Of a stretch of DNA of 64,000 bases, positions 10,893-24,683 are shown in pieces. A program made the translations under genes and the position numbers. The notes under the pieces are model-generated. The model made no database searches, was not told the DNA's origin, and worked only from the letters and a program-made list of their open reading frames with translations. The stretch covers positions 310,940,031 through 311,004,030 of the forward strand of contig OX465600.1 of assembly GCA_950022295.1 (NCBI GenBank), in the 5' to 3' direction. Each line of letters starts with the position of its first letter. Positions within the stretch are counted from its first letter, which is position 1. The stretch comes from Bromus sterilis (Eukaryota > Streptophyta > Magnoliopsida > Poales > Poaceae).

Positions 10893-11203
10893 AACTGCTT
10901 GTTTGATTCATAGGGAGGAAAATCATAAGAACAGGAAAAACATAGGATTGCAATGGCATGCCCACTCTAATCCTATAGGATTTTGTTTGCACCAAAGTTT
11001 GTTTGATTCCATCAAAGGAATTGTAGAACGAGGTTGGAGTGAATGTTAGGATTTCTATAGGAAGTAGAAGTACAAAAATTCTTATGGGAAAAATTCCTAT
11101 AGAAACAATTCCTATGAATCAAATGAATAACGTAGGAAAAAATCCTATGGGATAAAATCCTACAAGAATCCTATGAAATTCCTATGAATCAAACGAGCCC
11201 TAA
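10893..11203. mobile_element. MITE with cttgtttgattcatagg terminal inverted repeats
   Basis: The left end ctgcttgtttgattcatagg is the inverse of the right end cctatgaatcaaacgagccc. The interior is made of further inverted copies of aatcctatagg-like motifs. Size (about 310 bp) and AT-rich interior fit a MITE. The superfamily is uncertain because the exact TSD is unclear. Confidence 0.75.
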
Positions 11204-11237
11204 GGCGGTTACAATGAGATTATCATAGGTAGTAGTA

Positions 11238-11316
11238 GTCCCTCCGTTTCATAATATAAAATATTTTTATAGTTCAAATTGAATTACAAAAGGGTCTTAT
11301 ATTATGAAACAGATAT
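11238..11316. mobile_element. Short Stowaway-type MITE
   Basis: About 80 bp; the left end gtccctccgtttcataatat pairs with atattatgaaacagatatag at the right. Inner part contains the ttcaaattgaa palindrome. TA flanks. Confidence 0.7.
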
Positions 11317-11975
11317 AGTATCATTAGATATTGTGCAGAGATGGCACATAATTAAATGAGAAAAAGAAGATTGAGTATCATAATATGATATTATATCATA
11401 TTAATTGTTGAAGTAGTATGCGTTTTGCAAGGCAATAAATGACCCATATATGATACCAACTATGCATTGTGATCAGCCTAAGGATTCTTTCAATGCATAG
11501 TTTCTTAGCACATTATCGTAGAAGCTATAAAAACTTAAGGTACAAATAGCACAATTCATTATTTCTTAGGTGTTGTATCTAATTTAATGATTTTTACCTC
11601 GTGCACACATGTGATTGATCTAGTAATATTTTCTGCATATGACCACGTAAAAGTGTTGTATGTTAGCTAAGACACAACCTATATCTCTTTCTTCATTAAT
11701 TACTACCCACCATCGGCAAAATGCATATGATAGCTTGCTAAGAGCATCTCCAACAGATGTCCAAAAATGTGCAGCATATTTGGGACATGAAAAAATAACT
11801 TTTGAGACACGAAAAAAACTCATTTCCAGTAGCTGTTGTAATTTTTAGTTTTTGGGCACGATCGTCTCCAACAGCTGCCCAAAAAACACCCACCGAGCAG
11901 CAACAACACAACACCTGAGCAGCACCAACATCACAACAGTTGATCAGCAACAACGGCAGAACAATAACATCACAA
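11317..11975. other. AT-rich intergenic, with a hAT-like MITE fragment
   Basis: No gene is visible. At about 11738-11895 the motif catctccaacag(a/c)tg(t/c)ccaaaa occurs twice, which is typical of Triticeae hAT-like MITE ends, but the element is not complete. The rest is AT-rich and featureless. Confidence 0.5.
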
Positions 11976-12458
11976 TGATACGTCACAAACGTATATATAA
12001 TTTTGTTTTTTCATGCTTGTTTTTGTGACTTTGCTATATGTTTTGATACACTTTCATATCCTTTTACAACATATTTGGAACTAACCTATTAACCTAGTGC
12101 CTAGTGCCAGTTTATATCTGTTTTTGTCTATGCATTGCAGAAAGAGGTGAAAAATCAATATTACTGGAAAAATCTAGAAAAAACTCAGAAAATATTTTAT
12201 GAAGGAAACTTCCAGAAGCCCGAAGGGGGGCCAGGGGAGCCACCCCTTGGCCAGTCGATCGCCTGGCGCGGCTATGGGCTGGCCGCATCCCGTGGTCGCC
12301 TGGCGAGGTGGTCCCACCTCTGGTTCCCTACCTTGGCCCTATTTATTCCCCGTGATCAAAAAATCCCGAGAGAGGACTCATTTTCCACGGTTTTGCCACT
12401 ATTCCGACGCCATCGCGATTCCGAGATCGAGATCAGCAAAAGTTCCTGTCTCGGCACT
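11976..12458 (+). mobile_element. Long-LTR Gypsy LTR, 5' part (continues at 17085)
   Basis: Starts TGATACGTCACAAACG and contains the conserved ggaactaacctattaacc segment. It is the same LTR type as the copies at 48684, 50689 and 54307 (reverse). It is cut at 12458 by the solo LTR and resumes after 17084 at the duplicated gcact. Confidence 0.75.
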
Positions 12459-15400
12459 TGTAACACCCTCAGAATCAGTAACAGTAATCACTACAGTGAT
12501 TCCACTGTTAGTGATCATTACTGTTGATGATCAAGCCATGATCACCTTTGATCATAGCTCTGTCAAATTCCAACCCTGATAAAATTTTCAAATTTGTGTG
12601 GACTATTGAATTGCTCCAAGAATTTATGGATGATTGATAACCATCATGCAAAAACTTAAACCAAGTCACCCTTAGTCATTAGAATAATCACAAGTCTATG
12701 TTGATTGTGAAACCAATATTGTGGTGTCATCAAAAATTATTTTGAAAGTTAATATAAAAATGGAAATCTTAGTTGGACCAAAATAATGGAATCTATTTAT
12801 AAAATGCCTAGCAATCTTAAGCCATGATAATATAGCAATGGTTGTTTTATTAAAAATGCTATAGTAATATAAAGGAATAATATTTAAAATAAAAACAATA
12901 GTTGGGAATTGTTAAATTGCCATGGAATAAAATAAACAAGTGGGAATTTTAAATGAACTAAAAATTATGGAAACAATTTTATAAAATGCCTAATAATCTG
13001 TAGGCCATAATAAAAGTGATTTGGGATTTTATTACCATGTTTTAATAATGTAGATAAATAAAAACAGTAGCAAAATAATAGCTTTTACCTCATATTAAAT
13101 AATTTAAAGGTCTAAAGGATTTTATTTTTGTACCAAACTTTTTGTGGCATCATGTTAAAGTGTAACACTAATATAGGTGCAATTATAACATTTTAAAAAA
13201 ATCAAAACCTAGCTAAACTAAATACAAACAGAAAAGAAAATTTAAAAGAAACAAAACAAGGAGAAAATAAAAATGAACTAAAACCCGCCTGGGGCGAGGC
13301 CCACCCTGGGCCCAGCCCCCCTCTCTCTCTCCCCTTCCTGTTCCCCCAACCACCGCACCCCGTCGGGACATGGCCATGGGCACTGTGGCCACGCCATGGC
13401 CGCCCCCACCCTCACCTGCTCCCTTCCCCCCGCTTCACCTGCCCCCGTCGGTGGATAAGGGCGCTGCCTGCTCCCTTGGACGAGGCCCTCCCCGTTTCCC
13501 CCCCCCCCTCGTTCCCTTCCCTGTGTGCATTGAGCTCACGGCTCGAGCGCAGCCGTGGCCACACCCTCGCGCTCACGTGGCCAACGACGTCGGAAGGCCG
13601 CCCCGGCGTGTCCTAGGCCCTCGCAGTGGATGTCTTCGTCCTCCCACGGCACGAATTCGAGCTCTGCGCCACCACGTCGAGCGAATCGGCCCGCTCCTCA
13701 ACCACGGCCGCCGATGACCTCGCCGAAATTGGCGCCACTCCGACCCCCTAGCGCTCCCTAAACGCGTCCACGAGCTTCAGGGTGAGCTTCCCGTGTGATT
13801 CCCCGCTTCTCCCCGTTAAACCCACCGCCGTAGGACCTTGCCCCCCCCCCCACCCGTGGCCGCCATGGCCGGACTGCGCCATGGCCGCGCCTTGCTCACG
13901 TCCAGCGCGCCCTTCCCTGGGCCTGCCCGTGCCCGCGCCCCTCTCAGCGCGCCCCATGGCCACGCCGAGTGCGCGCTGCTAGCCGCTGCACCTCCTGTCG
14001 TTTCTCGCCTCCTAGCCGCGCTCGGGCTCGCCCATGGCCGCCCGCCCACCGCACCTCCTCGTCATGCGCCGCAACGGCCGGCGCCGACCAAGCCTCTGCC
14101 AAAGCCCCCGCTCCTCCCCACAGCCTCTCCGCCCCAGCTCGCCGGAGCGGCCTCGCCGCCGTGCCTTGCTCACCGGCGGGCACGGCTGTGTAAGCCGTGG
14201 GTTAATTAACCCCCCCCTAAGCAAATGATTAGTTAAAACATTAACTTAAATAACCCCCTGTGAGACTTACACATGGACCCCACCGAGTTAACCTTCTGTT
14301 TAAAGTAAAAATAGTAAATTGTTAAGTAGTTGTCTCTATGACACCTGGGTCCCACCTGTATGTATTTTAATAAAATGGATTTATAATAATAACAGTGTAT
14401 GACATGTGGGCCCTCTACTCTTTTAAAATAAATAGAAATTGTTTTAATTATCCAGAGGCTGACATGTGGGTCCCCCATGTCAGTGGTACTATTCTGGATA
14501 ATGTTTATTTAAATAATAATAAAAATTCAGAAAATTGTTTAAAAATGATTTAAACTTTGAAATTCAATAACTTTTAAACCGTAACTCAGATTTAAAAACT
14601 TTATACATGAAAGTTGATCAGAAAAATATAACAAATACAAATACGCTATCCGTATGTCTACCACCCCCCTCTAACATACCGAACATCGAACATCCCCCCC
14701 TCCGGACCGTCTGTCCGATAAATTGTCCGGCACTGTTAGAGTGCCCGGATGAATTTATTCTGAACACGAATGTTTCTCGGAATAGATCAACTAGCACGGA
14801 TACACCCCCCCTTATGTTTGTCCGGTACCCACGACACCTCCGGCTTGATCCTTCCCCCTCCGGACCCCTTGTCCGATAATCATCCGGAGCCGGTAGTTCA
14901 TCCTCAGATGAATTTCCGTTCCGAGCAACGTGCATTGCACTGCGTTAGAACACCGTTTACATTTCATATGTCATGTCATGCATCTTTTTGTATATGCTTG
15001 CTGTGTATTTACTGTTTCTTCCCCCTTAATCTCCGGTAGACCCCGCTGCTGCCGTCGACTACACCGCTGCTGAGTACGACTACGTCGTCGACGACCCTAC
15101 TACTACCGTCGAGCTTGCAGGCAAGCAGAGCCATTCTCTTCCCCAGATATCGCCTATCTTTCCGTACATTTCTTGCACTAGGCATTGTTACTGCTGCTGC
15201 TACGTTGCTTACCTATTCAATTGCATAACCTGTCATTGTCACCCCTTGATGTACCTCCCTTGTCCTATGCTGCCTATTATTATTATGCATTATTCAGCAG
15301 TGAGCCCTGCGCATTGTTAGCTAGGATTAGATAGCGGGCTGTGATCACTCAGGGAGTGAACGCGGATATAAATATTATAACTGCACAGGTACGGTACAAT

Positions 15401-17084
15401 GCAGACACCGTCTAAGGCCCCTACCTGGGTTATGCCTAGTCACCTCAAGTGTGAGCTATCAAGGAGTAATCCTTGTACTCCCCTCGAGGCTGACTTTGTC
15501 TTGCCGCCATAGGGTCCTGTAAATGGTTGTCCTTCAGGTAAGAAGTCGGGCGACCCAGTGGTGCCCGCGAGAGGTATTGCGACGGGACGACAGGGAGGGT
15601 ACGACCAGTGTACCGGTGTGCTTGGCCTCTGTTCGTTGGCCGCGAGAGTTACCAAACTACGAAAGTCGTGCTCCTCTAGGAGCACCCGCGAGACAAGGTA
15701 AGGAGACGGTTCGCCTTGTTGGTAACCGCAGTGAATTGGTGGGACGACGGGGCAGGCACCGATGTACTGGTGGTCCTGGCTGCTGTCGTTGTCCGCGGGT
15801 CAGTTAAGTCGAGGCAACGATAACGGTTGTCACGCAGGTTAATTAAAATGCTAAATGGTTCAGTGAATGTCTTGAGTTGGCTATATGCCATGTACGCACT
15901 ACCTACCCGTGGGAATTACGAGTTATGGGCTCCTCTGCTTCTTCGTGTCGTCCAAGGACTCTTCAGACGTCAGCAGTACTGCGGGCTGATTGCCGGGAAG
16001 TGGTGTTGTCTTATTTGCTCGCGCGGTGATGTCTTTTTGGTTTTGCTTCAACTTCACCGGCCAGTCACGCACCGTGCAGGAGTACGTTCGGGTTGGGGTC
16101 CAAGGCCCGGCGTACTTAGGATTTAGACCGGCGGATGGCCTCTCTGTTGAGTTTGAAAGATGGGCTATGAAGTGTCGGATAGCCTCGGTGGAGCGTTCCC
16201 TAACAAGGTTCCCGCCACCCGGGAGATCCGTGCGTGTAGCGTAACACAAGTGCACCCCTGCAGGGAAGATTAATCTATTCGAATAGCCGTGTCCATGGTA
16301 ACATGACGCTTTATGCTGAAGCTGGATCTTACCACTACAAACTATTATTATTAAACTGTATGGTTCCGGGTTTTCTTCCTCGCGGGGATGTCGAGGAGGT
16401 GAACTCGGAGGCATTGCTAATTATTACAACTTATTATTATACAATGCTGCAGCAACTTCTGCTGCATTGTTACTTTATGCTTTATATAACTGTTGGTTGA
16501 TTCTTACCTCATGCTGCAAGACATCGTCGGAAGATGCTAGTCTTCGTTAGGCCTAGCTTCTTACCCTTGCTCTGGATTTCTGTCTTTCAGTCCACTATAT
16601 ATAGCCTCTTCATTCCGTTGATACAATGCATAATGCTTAGTAGCGGACGTAAGACTCGCGGGTATACTAGATACTCACCTGCTTTATTTCCTTTACTGTT
16701 TTGCCTGATCGGCCGCTGCAGCCGACGTTGGAGCCCAGGAGCAGGAGTACCCCGGAGGCGCCTACTACGACGTCGAGTTCCCCGTCGACCAAGAGTAGTT
16801 CGGTGGATCCCAGGCAGGAGGCTTCGCCTTTTCGATCTGTATCTCTGATGTGATTTGTGCTAGCCTTCTTAAGGCAAAACTTGACTAACTATGTCTGTAC
16901 TCAGATATTATGGCTTGTATGACTTATGTATTCGGGTCCGCGTGACCCCCCTCTATTGTAACATATTTGTTTATCCTTTTGTGTTTAGTGTTGTGCTGTG
17001 ATATTATCACTGTGGCACCCTAATCTCAGTCGTGTACCCTGTGTGTATGATTACTGTACACGGCTTGATTTTGGGGGCGTCACA
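12459..17084 (+). mobile_element. Solo LTR of a large-LTR Gypsy-type family (4.6 kb)
   Basis: Begins TGTAACACCC and ends GGGGGCGTCACA; the 5-bp TSD gcact is at 12454-12458 and 17085-17089. There is no internal domain, primer-binding site or coding region between the ends, so I read it as a solo LTR. Large LTRs of 4-5 kb ending in GGGCGTGACA-like sequence are known from Sukkula-type LARD (non-coding large retrotransposon derivative) elements; that family assignment is tentative. GC-rich stretches at 13290-14200 give long frames in several phases, none with domain similarity. Confidence 0.8.
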
Positions 17085-17480
17085 GCACTCTGCCGGAGGG
17101 AGGATTGATCTCCGGGGGGGCCTTCATCACCATGATTGCCTTTGAGATGTTTCATGAGTAGTTCCTTCTTGGAGCCTAGGGTTCATGGCAGCAAGCTAGT
17201 TGATGTATTCTCTTCAATATTGTGCTTCAATGTCTAGTCCTTATGAGCTGCCTATCATGGTCAATGCATATAAGTTATAGTTTTTGTGTTGTTATATCGT
17301 GTTTGCTGGGATCCGATGAATTATGAGATTATGTTCAAATTGTGGAAGTAATAGATTTTGATCTCTTTTATATTGTGTTCTTGAGTGTCCTTACATGTTC
17401 TCCATTGTAGTTTATCGATTTGGCCAAGTAGTAGATTGTGACTCCAAGAGGTAGCGTTATGCTAGATAGTGGGTTTATTA
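17085..17480 (+). mobile_element. Long-LTR Gypsy LTR, continuation of 11976-12458
   Basis: After the duplicated gcact the sequence continues with the segment ctgggatccgatgaattatg, matching the LTR at 49378-49400. The reading is then lost at about 17480. Confidence 0.7.
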
Positions 17481-18272
17481 TTATCTTTATTATCATCAAG
17501 CACTTCAACATTATATCTTTATTTTCAAGATTTATGCCAAGTTTTAGCCTCTTACTTCTAGAAAACAGATTCGGTATGCTTCTGTGAAGAAATTTCGTAA
17601 AATCACCAGATAATATTTTTGATCTGAAATTATTACACAAAAAGCTCTATGCAATTGTGAATCTTTCATTAGTTTTGAGTTTTTTTATTTCAACTACAGA
17701 AGTGCTCGCTTTTATGCGATTTTCACAAACTGTCCTGTTTTTTCAGATTTCTGCCTTGTAATTGCATTTGCTTCTTTTGTGCACTTTGTTCATGGTTTTT
17801 TTGGTAAAACCTTAAAAAAGTTGGATAATAGTAGCTAATGTTTAATTTGAGTGGTCCAATGTGTATCAATGGTACCCAAGTGAAACTTTATTACTTTTTT
17901 GGCACTAATCATTTTAATCACTTTATGAAAAGTTTTGTGTGAAGGAATTTTTCAAGCATTATGAAGGGAGATGGTGAAAGAAGATCAAGGATTATCAAAA
18001 GCTTAAGCTTGGGGATGCTGATACGCGAGAGAGGATAATTGCTTCTCGCCCTTCGTTGGTTACCCCAAGTGGAAGGTGAGATGCAGCGTAGCGGCAAGTT
18101 TCCCTCGGTGAAGATACCGAGGTTGAGTGTCGACCAATAGGACTCCGGAGATGATAAGTAGGTGGTTTTGCAAGTGACGCGTTGTTTGAGGATAATCACT
18201 TGCTTCTCCTGGACCTGCACACAGACACTAATACCGTTACTCCCAACGAAGTTTAGAGAGGTTGTCAATCTC
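17481..18272. mobile_element. Mosaic of Gypsy 3' internal sequence, PPT and a reverse LTR end
   Basis: About 17485-18018 resembles the 3' internal part of the same long-LTR family. It ends in the polypurine motif aagcttggggatgc, followed by an LTR start TGATACG at 18022. Right after that the sequence switches to an LTR end in the opposite orientation (ctcgcccttcgttggttacc), as also seen at 52690. The LTR start therefore abuts an inverted LTR end, a recombination scar. Confidence 0.55.
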
Positions 18273-19056
18273 TGACGGGGATCAACCCCGGCAAATCCCA
18301 TGGTCAGGGACCCTAGGTTAGTCATAGAGAAGGCACAGGTTGGACGATACTCGTCGGCTAACAGGAGAAGCACTTCTTGCTCGATATTATTGCTTGAGGG
18401 GCGATTACGATGAAGGCCAAGGCGAGTTCTCGCAAGGCTAGATGAGTAGATGCGTATTGTGTCCTCCTGGACGTCTCCCCTCCCAGCCTTTATATACTAG
18501 GCTAGGTCTCGGGGAGTCCGTACTAGGATACAAAGATAGTTTCCTAGTTCTAGTCTTGCCTTGTACGCCAAGTTGCGCCTTCCATACTAGTCGCGGACTC
18601 CTACGTCGGTGCCTGGTTGGGCCAATCGTGGGCTTGTCGTAGCTTCCCAGCAGGCCTTCTGTCTTCATACGCACGAGGTAGCCTTGCATGCAGGAGTCGT
18701 GGGGTCACCCCCTCGCCAGTAGCCCCCGAGTGCCTGGGGGACTCGAAGAGTCACGCAGGGGCTCGAATTCATCAACGCTTTATTATCTGTAGGCAATTTT
18801 GAGCCATGACAATATCTGTTTCGAGGGATTGCTAAGCTGAAAGGGCCCAAGGAGTCAACTGGTCGAGCCTTGGTTAATTGTACTAGTGAAAAATACCACA
18901 GTAGCCCAATCAAGCTCACGTCCCTCGACATGAACTTGGAACGACCGGTGTGAAGCAAAGTCATACCGTTGCAGGTCTTATAGGATCAATTGCTGTCAGT
19001 CTAAGCGCATAGCCTGAGCGCGTCTGCTCGACTCTTTCTATCATGCGAGCGCATGG
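18273..19056 (-). mobile_element. 3' LTR (left part) of the reverse Gypsy element
   Basis: In + orientation the LTR edge reads TGACGGGGATCAACCCCGGC at 18273, so the reverse-strand LTR ends in CA. It contains a TATA box on the reverse strand. It is interrupted at 19057-19061 by the aaaag TSD of the next insertion and resumes at 41712. Its far edge (about 41.9-42.1 kb) could not be fixed. Confidence 0.6.
18488..18500 (-). promoter_or_regulatory. TATA box of the Gypsy 3' LTR
   Basis: Reverse-strand TAGTATATAAAGG in a GC-rich context inside the LTR; likely U3/R promoter element. Confidence 0.6.
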
Positions 19057-19144
19057 AAAAGTGTGACGCCCCCAAAATCAGACCGTGTACAGTAATCATA
19101 CACGCAAGGTACACGATCGAGATCAGGGACTCACGGTGAGATAT

Positions 19145-20957
19145 TGTTGGGGTTCGGGGCAGAAAACACAAATTTTTCATAACCTACGAGACCCATACCC
19201 AAGACCTATGCTATGGCGATGCAAGTAACGGACAGAAATAGATCACATACCAGTATGTAGTCCGTTAAGCGGGAAACGTTCCCGCATGAACGTGGTTGGT
19301 GTAGTCGTACCGGCAATCCCCGATGCTGCGCAGATCCACGATGACTCCTGTAGTCACCCGATCCTTGTGGACCGATGACGGGATTATGTCCCCGTCGGAA
19401 TGTTGCTGATGAAGACCTCGCGATACGGCCACGACGACGAAGTAGCACCACAAGTGTAGTGCCTCGCGGGATTATACACATACAGTATACCCGACATCCC
19501 TCCGGGCTCCGAACCAGTAGAGCAGCGGAAAGAAGATGGATTCGGATCCCGATTCCACCAGCACGACGGCGTGCGTATAGTGGAGAAATCCCCAACCAAG
19601 TGTAGACTCCAAACAAGGGGATTCCACTCGAGGAAGGAGAAAGGAGGGAGAGAGAGATGAGAGAAACTTGTCTCAAATCAATTTGTATGAAGAAAAAAGG
19701 GCACCCTACCCCTCCTTATATAGGCCAAGGAGGGGTGCCACCCTCCCTCCACTTCCGGGGTGGGACTAATCCCAAGGGAGGGGGTTTTTGGCACAGCCCT
19801 AGGGGGGTGGGCCCCCTTCATGGCGCCATGGCCCATGGGGGAGGACTCCCTCTCCCCCTAATGGGCCCTATGAGGCTCATATGCCTTTTCTTCCATTTTT
19901 AATTATATTTAAATACATTTTAATATTTAATTCAGATAATTAAATAATAAAACATATATTAAACATTATTAAATATATTTTGAACCTTTCAAAATACCCG
20001 GAACAACTTTCGGCCTTCATCGGAACAATTCCGGTCATTACCGGAACAATTCCGGTGTTCTCTCCAATTTCTCCGGTGATCCTGAATCAATCCTTACTGC
20101 GTCGAGTACCCTTAAGTGTAACACCCTACGGTCCAGGAAACAGCAGACATGATCGAGACAATTCTCATTGATCAATGACTAATCAATTGGACCTGGTTAC
20201 AATCCTTGATAGCCCCTACGCTTCCATCGAATGAACTTCAATCGCTGTTGGATCCGTTAACCGTGTGCATGTTCCCTTTGTCGGATGGTACTTTGCTTGT
20301 CCGAGGTTTGATCATCGGTATCCACTATACCTAGTTCGTCCTCGTTCTCAACAAACAAGTTTACTCGTTCCCGTGATATTACAACTCCGTGACCTAGTCA
20401 CACGTTTGCAAACTTTATGATGTAACATCACCGAGTGGGCCCAGAGTACCTATCCGTCACACGGATGGACAAATCCCGCTTTGATCTATTTGCATACTCA
20501 TCAACCATCTATTTCAGAATACCCAAAGTGTACCGTTATAGCCAGCATATTTCAGTCAGGCGGTGGGATACAAATCAAAGCATCCTAATAGACAGTAATT
20601 ACGTATGATCATTACGGTCTAAGGATCTGGTCACTACGTTATAGTTATCGCAATGTCCAACTATGTGACTTGATCACATCGCAACACTTCTGGTGGGTGT
20701 ATGTCCATCATATCATTATCCAATGATACGACTCCATTGTCAATAGACGCCATTGTCTCATGATCAGGAAACCTTGATCATCAATCGCCCAATGGACTAG
20801 TATACTAGGGTTAACTAGGGACCTGGTTGTTTGTATACCACACATGTATTAATGTTTCCGCTTAATACAGTTATAGCATAGTATCAAACATATTATGAAC
20901 TAATGGAATATGCTCGATAAAACATATTTTATTTGCCTCTAGGGCACATTCCCAACA
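19145..20957 (-). repeat. 3' LTR of the outer Copia
   Basis: 1813 bp. Contains a reverse-strand TATA box (ccttatataggcc on the + strand near 19715). Matches 34931-36741 almost base for base. Confidence 0.9.
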
Positions 20958-21944
20958 GTCTCCCACTTGCACTAGAGTACAAATAATCTAGTTGCATTTT
21001 CTCTGGATCATAACTCCTTAGTGATCATGCTTGCCCGTGGAAGAGTTTGTATCAACGGTCTGGGTACCATTCAGAACCGTATGTCCTTTTGCAAATCATA
21101 ATGTCACCTAATTTGACATTCCTTCATTATCCACTATAATGATGAGGTATATATATTTGGCAGTGAAGTGAGACTTCGTTTGCTGTGTCATAGCAATGAC
21201 ATCCGGTGGGTCACGCGGACTTTCCCATAGTCATGCACACTTGAAACTCACTCAATCAGAAGTCGAACTTCTTAAGCCATAATATAACTCCTGCTACTTC
21301 TAAAGCAGCCACATCAATGTAGATTCAATCCTTAGTGCATTGTATGCAACTTTGATGTCTAACCATGTTTCTTTCAACTTAGGCATTCATTAGTATGATA
21401 TCTCAATTTTCTAGGTTAGTGTCAAAACTTGAACCAGCATAACATTTATGGTCAAGTCCACTATCCTTTACAAATTTGAGATGTATCCTCAGTTCTCTAC
21501 AGACACTGAAGGATAAACTTAACTCTTTGTTGAATGATTTACTCATAAATCATATCACAACATGTTCTTACTACTAAGAACTTGGGTCACATTACGTCGA
21601 GTACATAACTCTGTTTTTATATGAAAGAACCTATGACAAAGGCATAGAGGATCCAACACATCCATTTCTTTCATTAACCATTAACCATTGTTCTTGTACT
21701 GAGATTAACTCAACACTTCTCTTGGATATACAAGTAAGGACCACTTCTTGACTTGTCCCATTCTGAACTCCTTCAGAATCTTATCCAGGAAAGTATTACG
21801 ACTCAATGTTATTAAACACATATCTATCTTAATAGATCTTCAATGCTTAATACTTATTCATCTTCATTTATGAAAGATTCAAATAATCATTAACACCAAC
21901 TGCACCATTCATAATATGTTATCCATATATGAGAATGTTATCAT

Positions 21945-22225
21945 GCTCCCACTCAAATATGTCATGCACATATTAAGTTATAGGATAACACTCACATTGC
22001 TCCCACTCAAATATGTCGGCCACATATAAGACAAGGATAACATCCACATGGCTCCCACTTAGATATGTCAGACACATATTAAGTTCAGGATACTAACCAC
22101 ATGGCTCCTACTCAAATATGTCATTTACATATAAGTCTAGAATAATACTCTCATAGCTCCCACTCAAAATATGTCGTCTACATATTAAGTTTCAGGAAAC
22201 TATTTAGCTCCCACTCAGTTTCATG
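21945..22225 (-). repeat. 52-bp tandem repeat inside the outer Copia
   Basis: The motif gctcccactcaaatatgtc recurs at about 21945, 21999, 22051, 22104, 22156 and 22207, spacing 51-54 bp. It lies in the former reverse-transcriptase part of the internal domain and would disrupt any polyprotein. Confidence 0.8.
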
Positions 22226-24683
22226 CAAATGCATGTTTCCTCGATATTTTGGTTAAGTCCAAAATCCTTTGATCATCCATCAAAATGAGAATTCAGTTTA
22301 CGAGACACTAGTATCCATATGTTTTTCCAAAACCTTCTTGTTGTACCAATTAAAACACTTCTTCAAATACAGGATTTGAGGAAGTCACGGTATTGATAAC
22401 AATCCTGGATCAATCGTAGTGAATATCCCTTTGACTCAAGCATTGCTACACATTGTAGTCAACCCATTGAATTTGTCAGAAACAATCTTTGTGAAAAACC
22501 AATCTTGACGTCCCTTTGATGTTCACATTTATTCCTCATAACTCTGAAGTTATTGTGAATATCAAGTAAGCTCCTTACTTGATAAGATTCAAGTAATCTT
22601 AAATGTAACTCAACATAGGATTTTATGACTCATAGTCATATCTCGTACTTAGGTCCACCATCGCTTCTTTGTAGTTCGTAGGAATGTCTTGTTCCATTAA
22701 CATGACAAGTGAATGATGAATATCATTTTGCACCAGGGGCAAATATATATTCTTGAATCCTACCTTTCTGAGTAAAAGCTCCCATCAGAAGATCATGATC
22801 ACTATCATTAGTTTCTCCTCTTATTGTAGAGCTTTGCTTCCAGAACATATTCCGTTGCACTACTCTGACATTTGGAGGCAAGGTCAATTACCTTGGTTGA
22901 ACTTTCACTTTTCTTCCATTACCACATTTATCAAGAACAATTCTTGACGAACACCAAACATAGCAATACAAGTTTTGCTCCTTTTGGTTCTAGTTTTGGA
23001 AGATGCATCCATAGTTGTCTAAGGATACACTACAAAGATAATTTATCTTACATAAATCAAGCTTCCTAGAAACCACAACACACCATGACATATATAGTGT
23101 TGGTTTCCATGAACTCAGATGGTTCCCTATGCTGAAGTGAGTGTTTGCATATTAAATTAATAACTCTAAACAATAACAACGTAACTTGGTAAGAGATAAC
23201 TTAGACCATACACTTTTCGATAGAATATGATCACAATGTTCAGGCACGCCAATCATATTGAAGTGTCTCAAGACATTGCAATTTGTGGAACAACTTTCAC
23301 ACAAGTCTTTATGCCCAAGACTAACTCAAAACATTTGTCACTTTGATCAAATCGTAGAGACTTGTCTTTCTTGTTAATTTAATATCCATCTTTACTCTGA
23401 AATCCCTTTTGATCATATCAAATTATTTCAGACTCATGTTTCATTAGTGAATACAAATATTCATCTAAGTCCACATTCGAAGTTCACGAAATAATGAAAT
23501 TCACCACATGCTGACATACGATACATCACAATGTATGATACTCAACAATCAGTACACATTCCGTTTACCAGAATGTGAGGTTTTAGTCATCTCACCTAAA
23601 AGGCATGGTTTGTATGTGTCAAGAGATCAAGTATCTTAAGACATCATCATACCATTCATGACTTAAACTGTAGTGTCATTATTAAGCCTGGATATTTCCT
23701 GGCATTACAATATTTCTTATAAATGATCAAACAAATATCATCAATATAAGAATAACTCATTCATAATCGTAATGTGACCATAAGAGATATCATTCATAAA
23801 AGGAGAACAACTGACTTGTTTCTCACTAATATGAATAATTGTCTTCGCGAGATGAAGACACACTAATAAAGTCCTCATTCAAACGATCATAAAATTTATT
23901 AATATATTAATCAATTGATAGATGCAGAGGGAGAGTGTTGTCGATCATCAACTATCTTGATTGCCGTCAGCACACATTGTCACCTCATCCCTTCGAAGCC
24001 ACTCTCAAGCAGTAAGTTCAAGAATCGAATACTTAATCAACCGCAATTAGTGTTTTGTGGGAAAGACATTTATAACTCGTATATCAAATATACCTTCTCC
24101 GTCAATGACCATTCCTGCATTGGTTCTACTCTTAAAGTTCTTGACTTTAACCATGACCTCATGACAGGTGAACGATTCTCCTTCATGACATAGTCCAGAC
24201 ATGGTCTTTGTAACTGGGAGGAAGCGGATGCAACTCCCCAGTTATCGCAAAGTAACCAATCATTCAGTAGTCCAAGTTATACACAAGGTGTTCCATGTAT
24301 CTTATACATTTTCCAAGTGACTTTCTCAGCAGGTTGTTCCTTCCACCATAGTTGAAAGAAACCCCGTCCATATACTCATATTCCATTACTCTGATTTGTG
24401 ACCAAGTGCTTTCAAGTTCACCTAGCACGTCATACGTGTTGGTTAACATGCATTCACAATTCAGATTCCGTAGAATGAATTATGGTGTATTGGACAGTCA
24501 TTCATAAGTGACGGTGAATGCGATACTCATCATCATCTTCCTTGATTACGAAGTTGTCAGGTGTATCTCCTAGCAGTTCTTCGTTTTATGTTTAGCAAGT
24601 CATTACTAATGAGTATGTCTCTCATGGTGTTGGTACACATCAATGAAGTAAGACCCATTTACCTTAAGTTCTATCATACTAAA

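Noticed and set aside
13370..14228. Open frames in all phases
   Set aside because: Same GC-rich region of the first solo LTR; no codon-type bias toward one frame.
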